A stretch of DNA of 21,683 nucleotides from Desulfovibrionaceae bacterium. Lineage in GTDB: Bacteria > Desulfobacterota > Desulfovibrionia > Desulfovibrionales > Desulfovibrionaceae. Position 1 is the first letter of the stretch, and the number at the start of each line of letters is the position of its first letter. Position numbers and translations under genes: made by a program. The stretch spans positions 1 through 21,683 of the forward strand of contig WRHT01000006.1 of NCBI GenBank assembly GCA_009783115.1, read 5' to 3'. This document shows, one piece after another, positions 15,298 to 21,683 of this stretch. Below the pieces are notes generated by a model. It saw only the letters and a program-made list of their open reading frames with translations, made no database searches and was not told where the DNA came from.

Positions 15298-16449
15298 AGC
15301 CCTGCGGATTTCCGCTTCATCCACGCAGAAGGCCAGGCGGAAAAAGCCGGGCATGCCGAAGCCTGAACCGGGCACGGCCAGGACCAGCTCTTCGGCCAGC
15401 CGGCGGACGAATTCCTTGTCATCGCCGCCCGGAGCCTTGGGGAAAAAGTAAAAGGCCCCGCGCGGCTTCAGGAATTCATAGCCGGCCTCGGTGAGCGTCT
15501 CGGCCATGGCCTTGCGCCGTCCGGCGTAAATTTGCAAATCCACCTGTTTGCCCAGGGCGTGCTTGAGCAGGTATTGTCCGGCTATGGGCGGGTTGACGAA
15601 GCCCAGGGTGCGGTTGGCCATGATCGCGCCCGCGCGCAGCCTGGCCTTGTCCGGCATGTTCGGAGCCAGGGCCAGGTAGCCGACGCGTTCTCCGGGCAGG
15701 GACATGTTTTTGGAGAAAGATCCCAGGACCACGGCATATTCGTACAGCGGCAGCACCGGGGGGACCACGGCGCCGTCATAGGCCAGAAAGCGATAGGGTT
15801 CGTCGGAGATCAGAAAAACGGGCCGCCCGTGTTCACGGCTCTTGAGGCGCAGCATCTCGGCCAGGCCGGCCAGTTCATCGAGGGAGTAAATCTGCCCGGT
15901 GGGGTTGTTGGGAGAATTGATGATTATCCCCCTGGTTTTGGGATTTATCGCTTTTTCCATGGCCGGCAGATCCAGGCCGAAGTCCTCGCGCCGCGCCGGA
16001 ACCGGCTTCAGCGCGCCGCCGTGGTTATCCACGTAAGCGCCGTACTCCACGAAAAAGGGGGCCACGCAGATGACCTCGTCTCCGGGGTTGAGCACGGCCC
16101 GCAGGAAGGCGTTCATGCAGCCGGCCGCCCCGCAGCCGAGCATGAGATCCTCGGCTTCCAGGGCGGTTTCCTGTTCCGCGCTCAGGTAAACGGCCAGCTT
16201 CCGCAAGGCCCAGTCAAAGCCGCAGTTGGGCATGTAGCCGAAGGCAAAAGGTTCCCCGGCCCTGTCCATGAGTTCCCGCAGCCCTTCCTTGACTTCCGGG
16301 GGCGGCGGCAGATCCGGGTTGCCCAGGCTGAAGTCGCAGACCTTGTCCGCGCCGTGTTTTTTCTTCAGTTCTATGCCGGTTTCAAACATACGGCGAATCC
16401 AGGAGGAGTTTTCCAGAAGCCCTTCAAACTTTTCCGACAACACGCCCAT
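15259..16449 (-). CDS. Pyridoxal-phosphate-dependent aminotransferase, class I/II
   Basis: A fold-type I aminotransferase of the aspartate/aromatic group; the substrate cannot be fixed from sequence. Landmarks, numbered from an alternative start seven codons upstream, are the substrate-side block DFSLGNPDLPPP, NSPNNPTG at 185-192, DEPY at 223-226, the Schiff-base lysine K254 in SFSKNMSLPGERVGY, and a conserved arginine in FFRLAF near the C-terminus. I chose ATG 16449 because AAGGAG (complement at 16457-16462) stands seven bases upstream. The alternative ATG at 16470 overlaps the stop of the preceding gene. It is the last gene of the dut-argD operon, and its 3' end overlaps tlyA. A biosynthetic amino acid role is likely, given argD nearby. 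Confidence 0.92.
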   Translation of the reverse strand: MGVLSEKFEGLLENSSWIRRMFETGIELKKKHGADKVCDFSLGNPDLPPPPEVKEGLRELMDRAGEPFAFGYMPNCGFDWALRKLAVYLSAEQETALEAEDLMLGCGAAGCMNAFLRAVLNPGDEVICVAPFFVEYGAYVDNHGGALKPVPARREDFGLDLPAMEKAINPKTRGIIINSPNNPTGQIYSLDELAGLAEMLRLKSREHGRPVFLISDEPYRFLAYDGAVVPPVLPLYEYAVVLGSFSKNMSLPGERVGYLALAPNMPDKARLRAGAIMANRTLGFVNPPIAGQYLLKHALGKQVDLQIYAGRRKAMAETLTEAGYEFLKPRGAFYFFPKAPGGDDKEFVRRLAEELVLAVPGSGFGMPGFFRLAFCVDEAEIRRASGGLARARAACG

Positions 16450-16466
16450 CGTCTTGCTCCTTGCGC

Positions 16467-16892
16467 TCATGCGATTTCGAAGTTGCTGGAACCGAAGTTC
16501 GCGTAATAGCGCCCGGACCCGGCCGTGAACTTCAGTACGCAGTAATCCGGGTCAGTAACGCCTCCGGGGTAATACACGGCGTCGCCTTCCCGCCAGATCA
16601 TCTCTTTGCTTCCGGCGTCTTCCAGCACTTCCATGCGCCCTTTCAACATGACCCCCCGGAAAAATTTCTTATCGAAAAAATATACGCAGGCGCGGGGATT
16701 GGCCCGGTACTGCGCCACGCGCATGGAAGAGGTATTGGTGGTGAACCAGAAGTTTTTTATGCCTTCGCGTTTTCTGGGCGGCAGCATGGCCTTGGCGTTG
16801 GGGAAGCCGTCCTCGTCCACGGAGCCGATCAGGGAGACGCTCTGGCGGTCGATAAGTTTTCCGATGGTTTGCTCAGGACTTTTCAAGATCAT
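16467..16892 (-). CDS. Pyridoxamine 5'-phosphate oxidase-like FMN-binding split-barrel protein
   Basis: The 141-residue product has the small split-barrel fold of the pyridoxamine-phosphate-oxidase/general stress protein 26 group. Visible are VSLIGSVDEDGFPNAKAM (first strands), FWFTTNTSSMRVAQYRANPRACVYFFD (the flavin-contacting strand and helix) and VMLKGRMEVLED. Members bind FMN or a related flavin; many have no known substrate. The start is supported by a strong AAGGAGG (complement at 16900-16906) seven bases upstream of the ATG. It lies 22 bases after argD and just ahead of the aminotransferase, so it is part of the same transcript. True PdxH is longer (about 210 residues), so this is not the vitamin B6 enzyme itself. 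Confidence 0.85.
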   Translation of the reverse strand: MILKSPEQTIGKLIDRQSVSLIGSVDEDGFPNAKAMLPPRKREGIKNFWFTTNTSSMRVAQYRANPRACVYFFDKKFFRGVMLKGRMEVLEDAGSKEMIWREGDAVYYPGGVTDPDYCVLKFTAGSGRYYANFGSSNFEIA

Positions 16893-16914
16893 GCCATCGC
16901 CTCCTTGGCGAGTC

Positions 16915-18108
16915 CTATTTGCCGTTCAGGCATTCTTCCAGGGCAACGGCAAAGGCCTCCAGGTCCGCCTCCGGGATATTCAGGGCCGGAAGCAGGCGCA
17001 AGACTCTCTCCTGGGTGAGATTGAGGATGAAGCCTTTGCGCAGCAGGGCCTCCCAGATTTCCTTGCCTGGTTCGGCCAGCTCAATGCCCAGAAACAGTCC
17101 CAGGCCGCGCACTTCGCGGATCTTGCCGGGGCAGCGGGCGGCGGCGGCCGCGAAACGCTCTTTGGCCCAGGTCCCCAAGTCCGCGGCCCGCTCCGGCAGA
17201 CGGTTCCGTTCCATGATTTCCAAAGTGGCCAAGGCCGCGGCCGAGCAGAGGGCTCCCCCGCCGAAGGTGGTGGCATGGCTGCCGAAATCAAAGCCCTTGG
17301 CGGCTTCCTCGGTGCAGAGCATGGCTCCCATGGGCAAGCCGTTGGCCAGGGCCTTCGCGCTGGTGACAATATCCGGCGTGAGGCCGTAATGTTGGAAGCC
17401 CCACCAGCGTCCGCTGCGTCCAAGCCCGGCCTGCACTTCATCGGCGATGAGGAGCAGCCCGCGCTCCCGGCAGAGGTCGGCTGCGGCCCGCAGGTAATCT
17501 CCGTCCAGAACCCGCACCCCTCCCTCGCCCTGGACCACTTCCAGCATGAGGGCGGCGCTTTCCGGGCGCAGGGCGGCTTTGAGGGCGTCCAGGTTCCCGG
17601 CCTCCACCTGGCGGAACCCCTGCGGGAAAGGGGCGAAGCCGTCCTGCAGGCGGGCTTGGCCGGTGGCGGCCAGGGAGGCCAGGGTGCGCCCGTGGAAGCA
17701 ACTGGTCAGGGTAATGATCTCATAGCGTTCCTGCCCGCGGATTTTGCGCTGGTAGCGCCGGGCCAGTTTGATGGCCGCCTCGTTGGCCTCGGCCCCGGAA
17801 TTGCAGAAAAAGGTCTTGGAGCAATGCAGGGTGGAGAGGATCTTTTCGGCGAGAAGGATTTGCTCCTCCTGGTAAAAAAGATTGCTCACATGGACGAGCT
17901 TTTCCATCTGGCGCGACACGGCCGCGCTTATTTCCGGGTGGCAATGCCCCACCCCGGTCACCGCGATGCCGGCCAGGAGATCCACATATTCCCGGCCGTC
18001 AAAATCCCAAATCCGGCTGCCCCTGGCCGAACGCACCCCTACCGGATAGCGGGCGTAGGTGCGGCACAGGACTTGTTCCGCCCGGCTTTGCAGTTCCGCA
18101 AGGCTCAT
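16915..18108 (-). CDS. argD: Acetylornithine aminotransferase
   Basis: The enzyme converts N-acetylglutamate semialdehyde to N-acetylornithine with glutamate as amino donor in arginine synthesis; some members also serve lysine synthesis. Class III aminotransferase features are GHCHPEI near residue 54, FFCNSGAEANE ending at 110, FHGRT at 138, the cofactor-side DEVQAGLGR at 223-231, and the PLP lysine K252 in SAKALANGLPMGA. The length of 397 is normal. AGGA lies a few bases ahead of the ATG, and the gene starts 15 bases after dut. The other class III enzymes (ornithine, GABA or succinylornithine aminotransferase) are less likely, since the closest motif spellings are those of ArgD. Confidence 0.93.
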   Translation of the reverse strand: MSLAELQSRAEQVLCRTYARYPVGVRSARGSRIWDFDGREYVDLLAGIAVTGVGHCHPEISAAVSRQMEKLVHVSNLFYQEEQILLAEKILSTLHCSKTFFCNSGAEANEAAIKLARRYQRKIRGQERYEIITLTSCFHGRTLASLAATGQARLQDGFAPFPQGFRQVEAGNLDALKAALRPESAALMLEVVQGEGGVRVLDGDYLRAAADLCRERGLLLIADEVQAGLGRSGRWWGFQHYGLTPDIVTSAKALANGLPMGAMLCTEEAAKGFDFGSHATTFGGGALCSAAALATLEIMERNRLPERAADLGTWAKERFAAAAARCPGKIREVRGLGLFLGIELAEPGKEIWEALLRKGFILNLTQERVLRLLPALNIPEADLEAFAVALEECLNGK

Positions 18109-18123
18109 ATCCTATTCTCCGAG

Positions 18124-18603
18124 TTACATGGTTCCGGTATGCCCGAAGCCGCCCGCGCCGCGGGCGGTATGCCCCAGTTCTTCCACGGGTTCGAACAGGG
18201 CCTGGCGAAAGGGCTGAAAGATCAGTTGGGCGATGCGCTGCCCAGGATGAACCCGTTGCGCGGTTCGGCTGGTATTCAGCAAGGGCACGCTGATTTCCCC
18301 CCGGTAATCCGGGTCGATCACCCCCACCCCCTGGGCCACGGTAAGACCGTTGACCCCGCCCAGCCCGCTGCGCGCGTAAACGAAGCCGGCCACCCCCGGT
18401 TCCAGGATTTCAATGGCCAGGCCCGTGGGAATAAGGAGCCTTTCCCCAGGGAGGATGTCTCTTTCTTTTTCCAGGTCCGCGGCCAGGTCAAAGCCGGCCG
18501 CGTCCGCGGTGCCGCGCCGTGGTCCGTCCAGGGTGTACAGGCCGGCGGCCGCCCGGAAAAATTTCAGCCGTACCCGGATCCGCCCTTGATCCTCCATCCG
18601 CAT
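18124..18603 (-). CDS. dut: Deoxyuridine 5'-triphosphate nucleotidohydrolase
   Basis: dUTPase hydrolyses dUTP to dUMP and diphosphate, keeping uracil out of DNA and feeding dTMP synthesis. All five trimeric dUTPase motifs are present in order: AGFDL at 36-40, ARSGLG at 77-82, GVIDPDYRG at 94-102 with the catalytic aspartate, GQRIAQLIF at 121-129, and the flexible C-terminal RGAGGFGHTG at 148-157 that closes over the active site. The length of 159 is normal. The ATG at 18603 is supported by AAGGA a few bases upstream; a second ATG two codons later is possible. It is the first gene of the minus-strand operon. Confidence 0.96.
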   Translation of the reverse strand: MRMEDQGRIRVRLKFFRAAAGLYTLDGPRRGTADAAGFDLAADLEKERDILPGERLLIPTGLAIEILEPGVAGFVYARSGLGGVNGLTVAQGVGVIDPDYRGEISVPLLNTSRTAQRVHPGQRIAQLIFQPFRQALFEPVEELGHTARGAGGFGHTGTM

Positions 18604-18654
18604 AAATATCCTTGCCCCCGAAACAAAATACAGGTATGAAAACGCTTTCAGCGG

Positions 18655-18683
18655 TTTTTACCCCAAGCCGGCAGCCAAGTCAA
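18655..18683 (-). promoter_or_regulatory. Sigma-70-like promoter of the dut operon
   Basis: On the minus strand TTGACT (complement at 18678-18683, five of six matches) is followed after exactly 17 bases by TAAAAA (complement at 18655-18660, four of six). Transcription would begin near 18648, leaving a leader of about 45 bases before the dut ATG. A near-perfect dyad (AAAACGCT and AGCGGTTTT, about 18638-18658) overlaps the predicted start and could be an operator. The rest of the 170-bp gap between dut and glgP holds no other clear element. Confidence 0.5.
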
Positions 18684-18773
18684 AGATTGCTGACGGCATT
18701 TGGGCGGTAGCATACCCCGGAAGATACGGCTGAACCACGAATTGCCCGCGTAAATGGAAAAGGGAGGCCTGCA

Positions 18774-21335
18774 ATGCAACCACTGCGCGTATTTAATGTA
18801 ATCCCCAAGATCCCGTCTGAATTGGAAGCTCTCTGGAAAATCTCGCACAATTACCTCTTTGCCTGGGACAGGAGGCTTGCGGATTTATTCGATTATATCG
18901 ATCCGGAACTCTGGTCGAAGAGCTACCGGAATCCGATCTGGTTTCTGAACCATGTCTCCCAGGCCCGCTATGAGGAACTGCTCGGCGACGACACCTTTGT
19001 AAAACGGGTGCAGCATGCGGACAAAACCCTTGAAGAGTATATGTCCGCCCCAGGAAAACACCATCTGGAAGGGCAGGAGTCCGGGCAGCCGGTGGTGGCT
19101 TACTTCAGCCTGGAATTCGCCGTGGCCCTGTGTCTGCCCATATATTCCGGCGGCCTGGGCGTGCTCGCCGGAGATCACCTGAAATCGGCTAGCGATTTGA
19201 ATATCCCCCTAGTGGGCATCGGCCTGGCTTACCGCAACGGTTATTTCCGCCAGTACATGATGGCGGACGGCTGGCAGCAGGAGCGTTACCCGGACTATGA
19301 CTTCGAGCAGATGCCCATGCACCGCGCCAAGACGCCCACGGGCGAGAATGCCATAGCGCGCACGCATATAGGGGATCGCCCGGTGGCCGCCCAGATTTGG
19401 GAATGTAACGTGGGGCGCATCCCTCTTTATCTGCTGGATACGAATATTTCTGAAAATAACCCGGATTTTCGCGCCATTACCTCCAGGCTTTACGGAGGCG
19501 ATGATGAAATGCGCCTGTGGCAGGAGATCCTTCTGGGCATAGGCGGGGTCAAGGCTCTGGATGTGCTCGGGCTGAAGCCCAGGGTCATCCACATGAACGA
19601 GGGACATTCCGCCTTTGCCGGTTTGCAGCGGATCCGTTCCTTCATGAAGAACGACAATCTGCCCTTTGAAGCGGCGGTGGAAGTAGCGGCCGCCGGCAGC
19701 GTTTTCACCACCCATACCCCGGTCCCGGCGGGCAACGATCGTTTCCATCCGGACCTGATGCGCAAGTATTTTACCGCTTTTGCCCAGGATATCGATCTGG
19801 ACTTTAAAACCTTCATGGGACTGGGCCGGGAAGACCCGCAAAACGAGGCTGAGGATTTCTGCATGCCGGTGCTGGCCTTGCGCCTTTCCCGCTTCAACAA
19901 CGGGGTTTCCCAGTTGCACGGCAAGGTTTCCCGCAACATGTGGAGCAGGATCTGGCCGCAGTACCCGGTTGACGATCTGCCCATCGGCGCGGTGACCAAC
20001 GGGGTGCACGGGCCTTCCTGGACCGGCCTGGAAATGGGACTGCTCTATGATCGTTTCCTCAGCACGGCCTGGAGGGATGACAACAGCAATCCTAAAATCT
20101 GGCAGCGGGTGGAAGACATCCCGGATGTGGAGATCTGGCGGGCGCACGAGCGCCAGCGGGCCAGCCTGATTGATTTTGTGCGTAAGCGCTACAAGGCCCA
20201 GTTGCAGGCCCAGGGGGCCAATCCTGAAGATGTCAGCCGGGCTGAAGAAATCCTTAACCCGGACGCTCTGACCATCGGTTTTGCCCGGCGTTTCGCCACT
20301 TACAAACGGGCCAACATGCTTCTGATGAACCGGGATGAATTGCTTAAAATCATCAACAACTCCGCCCATCCGGTACAGTTCATTTTTGCCGGCAAGGCCC
20401 ATCCCAAGGATAACGAAGGCAAGCAGCTGATGAAGGAGATCATCCGCATCTTCCGCCAGCCGGAATTCCATGACAAGACGGTGTTCATCGAGGACTACGA
20501 TTTGGAAGTGGCCTCCTACATGACCTCCGGATGCGACATCTGGCTGAACAACCCCCGCCGTCCCCTGGAAGCCTGCGGCACCAGCGGCATGAAGGCCCTG
20601 TTCAACGGGGTGCTCCAGTTCAGCACCCTGGACGGCTGGTGGGCCGAGGCCTGGAAACCGGACAACAGCCTGGGCTGGGCCATCGGCAAGGGCGAGGAGT
20701 ATGAGGATTTCGCCTACCAGGATATGGTGGAGCTGCAAACCTTGTACAAGGTTCTGGGGGTGGATATCATCCACGAGTTTTACCACCGCGTTAACGGGGT
20801 GCCGCGCCATTGGACCAGGCGCATGAAAAACGCCCTGGTTGAACTGGGGCCGCGTTTCAGTTCCAACCGCATGGTCATGGATTACATGCGCGACGCCTAT
20901 ATCCCCTCTTTCCAGAGAAATCTTGAACTGTGCAAAAATGATTTCCGGGTGTCCAGGGCGCTTTCCGAATGGCGCAAGGGCATCATCGCCAAGTGGAACG
21001 ACGTGCGCATCAGCAACGTCCGCAGCGCGAACCCGGATAAACTCCTGGTGGGCGATCGCATTGAGGCGCGGGCCGATGTCTTTCTGGCCGGCATTGCCCC
21101 CGAACACGTCAAGGTGGAGATCTATGCCGGCAAGTTGAGCCAGGATAATACCTTTGTCAGCCGGGACATCGTGCCCATGCGCGCGGAAGGCGAGATGCGC
21201 GACGGTTCGCTGACCTATGCGGGCACAGTGCCGGCTGGGGATACCGGGCGCTACGGCCTGAGCGTGCGCGTCCTGCCCATGCATCCGCTGCTTTCCAACC
21301 AGCACTTCGGGCTTATCCACTGGTCTGGTTTATAG
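18774..21335 (+). CDS. glgP: Alpha-glucan (glycogen) phosphorylase, GT35
   Basis: The enzyme uses phosphate to release glucose 1-phosphate from alpha-1,4-glucans such as glycogen. It is the shorter-core phosphorylase type with an N-terminal domain of about 100 residues (LEALWKISHNYLFAWDRRLADLF). The glycosyltransferase core begins YFSLEFAVALCLPIYSGGLGVLAGDHLKSASDL. The pyridoxal-phosphate signature EACGTSGMKALFN places the cofactor lysine at K607. Further family blocks are VIHMNEGHSAF, FTTHTPVPAGNDRF and GFARRFATYKRA. The 853-residue length fits this subgroup. GGGAGG at 18762-18767, six bases ahead of the ATG, is an excellent ribosome site. A convergent glycosyltransferase gene lies 24 bases downstream of the stop. 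Confidence 0.95.
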   Translation: MQPLRVFNVIPKIPSELEALWKISHNYLFAWDRRLADLFDYIDPELWSKSYRNPIWFLNHVSQARYEELLGDDTFVKRVQHADKTLEEYMSAPGKHHLEGQESGQPVVAYFSLEFAVALCLPIYSGGLGVLAGDHLKSASDLNIPLVGIGLAYRNGYFRQYMMADGWQQERYPDYDFEQMPMHRAKTPTGENAIARTHIGDRPVAAQIWECNVGRIPLYLLDTNISENNPDFRAITSRLYGGDDEMRLWQEILLGIGGVKALDVLGLKPRVIHMNEGHSAFAGLQRIRSFMKNDNLPFEAAVEVAAAGSVFTTHTPVPAGNDRFHPDLMRKYFTAFAQDIDLDFKTFMGLGREDPQNEAEDFCMPVLALRLSRFNNGVSQLHGKVSRNMWSRIWPQYPVDDLPIGAVTNGVHGPSWTGLEMGLLYDRFLSTAWRDDNSNPKIWQRVEDIPDVEIWRAHERQRASLIDFVRKRYKAQLQAQGANPEDVSRAEEILNPDALTIGFARRFATYKRANMLLMNRDELLKIINNSAHPVQFIFAGKAHPKDNEGKQLMKEIIRIFRQPEFHDKTVFIEDYDLEVASYMTSGCDIWLNNPRRPLEACGTSGMKALFNGVLQFSTLDGWWAEAWKPDNSLGWAIGKGEEYEDFAYQDMVELQTLYKVLGVDIIHEFYHRVNGVPRHWTRRMKNALVELGPRFSSNRMVMDYMRDAYIPSFQRNLELCKNDFRVSRALSEWRKGIIAKWNDVRISNVRSANPDKLLVGDRIEARADVFLAGIAPEHVKVEIYAGKLSQDNTFVSRDIVPMRAEGEMRDGSLTYAGTVPAGDTGRYGLSVRVLPMHPLLSNQHFGLIHWSGL

Positions 21336-21359
21336 GCGGCGGGAATGCGCTGAATCGCG

Positions 21360-21683
21360 TCACCGCCCGTGCAAAAGATCCAGTTGTACGGGCAGGGTTT
21401 TGTGCAGGCTGTAATTTTCCAGGATGGTCCTGCGGGCCTCTTCCCGCAGCGGAACGAGTTCCTTTTTGCGGGCCAGGGCTTCGCCGGCTTGCTCGGCCAG
21501 GGCCTGGGGGTCGTCCAGGGGCACGGTCAGCATATTCCGTCCGGCTTGGGCTATTTCGCGCACCGGCTCGGTGTCGGAAGCCAGGAGGAGACAGCCGCAG
21601 CTCATGGCCTCCAGTATGGACCAGGACAGGATGAAGGGCTTGGTCAGGTAAACGTGCAGGTCTGAGATTTGCAAGAGGCGGCG
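21360..21683 (-). CDS. Glycosyltransferase, C-terminal part (GT4-like, cut by window edge)
   Basis: The visible 107 codons are the C-terminal end of a GT-B glycosyltransferase. The sequence LLQISDLHVYLTKPFILSWSILEAMSCGC carries the EAM-containing nucleotide-sugar motif of family 4 enzymes, then ASDTEPVREIAQAGRNMLTVPLDDP, which is also typical. The frame is open to the last base, so the N-terminal and acceptor-binding domain lie beyond the window; the TTG at 21674 is not a start. The stop TGA is the complement of 21360-21362. Adjacency to glgP hints at glycan metabolism, but the orientation is convergent, so they are not co-transcribed and the acceptor is unknown. Confidence 0.85.
   Translation of the reverse strand, partial: RRLLQISDLHVYLTKPFILSWSILEAMSCGCLLLASDTEPVREIAQAGRNMLTVPLDDPQALAEQAGEALARKKELVPLREEARRTILENYSLHKTLPVQLDLLHGR

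Noticed and set aside
16606..18639. 677-codon plus-strand open frame opposite argD and dut
   Set aside because: It is antisense to three genes with clear catalytic motifs; a GC-bias shadow.
18638..18660. Intrinsic terminator between dut and glgP
   Set aside because: The dyad lies between divergent 5' ends, where no transcript needs to stop, and has a bulged stem. It is better read as overlapping the dut transcription start.
19209..21320. 703-codon minus-strand open frame opposite glgP
   Set aside because: It mirrors the glgP coding sequence, has no domain, and is histidine/glycine/valine-rich as expected for an antisense shadow.

Overview
The window reads as a chromosomal segment of a GC-rich Gram-negative bacterium. 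The neighbour pairs prfA-prmC, ricT-metG and dut-argD, and the style of the proteins, suggest a Desulfovibrio-like member of the Desulfobacterota. That placement is an inference from gene order and family resemblance; there is no rRNA marker in the window.

Left flank (1-1359): the 3' end of prfA (release factor 1) followed by prmC, the methyltransferase that modifies the GGQ glutamine of release factors. Enzyme and substrate are neighbours.

Centre (about 1400-11430): an accessory two-partner-secretion island, visibly AT-richer than its flanks in several stretches. It starts with a large filamentous-haemagglutinin-like exoprotein (TpsA/CdiA type, about 1689 aa if read through) that is split by a +1 frame change near 4427. 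It ends with the TpsB outer-membrane transporter (9659-11398). Between them lie two paralogous lipoprotein genes, an orphan CdiA-like C-terminal fragment, a small two-helix membrane protein, a 51-residue lipoprotein, and two decayed fragments: a copy of the tpsB 5' end and a copy of the tpsA 3' end. An 82-bp perfect direct repeat (6481-6562 and 9084-9165) joins the tpsA tail to each lipoprotein gene. The order exoprotein, small genes, transporter resembles the Burkholderia-type bcpA-I-O-B contact-dependent inhibition loci more than the enterobacterial cdiB-A-I order. The debris between the partners looks like the record of C-terminal module duplication and exchange.

Right flank (11492-15297, plus strand): ricT (PSP1 domain), metG and tlyA, closely packed, with tlyA overlapping metG by one base. 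A minus-strand operon (18603 back to 15259) reads dut, argD, a small FMN-binding split-barrel protein, and a class I/II aminotransferase whose 3' end overlaps that of tlyA. A sigma-70-like promoter is visible upstream of dut. Then come glgP (alpha-glucan phosphorylase, plus strand) and, convergent with it, the 3' end of a glycosyltransferase gene that leaves the window.

The housekeeping calls are secure. The main uncertainties lie in the island: whether the tpsA frame change is real, which small protein protects against which C-terminus, and whether the orphan fragment is translated.
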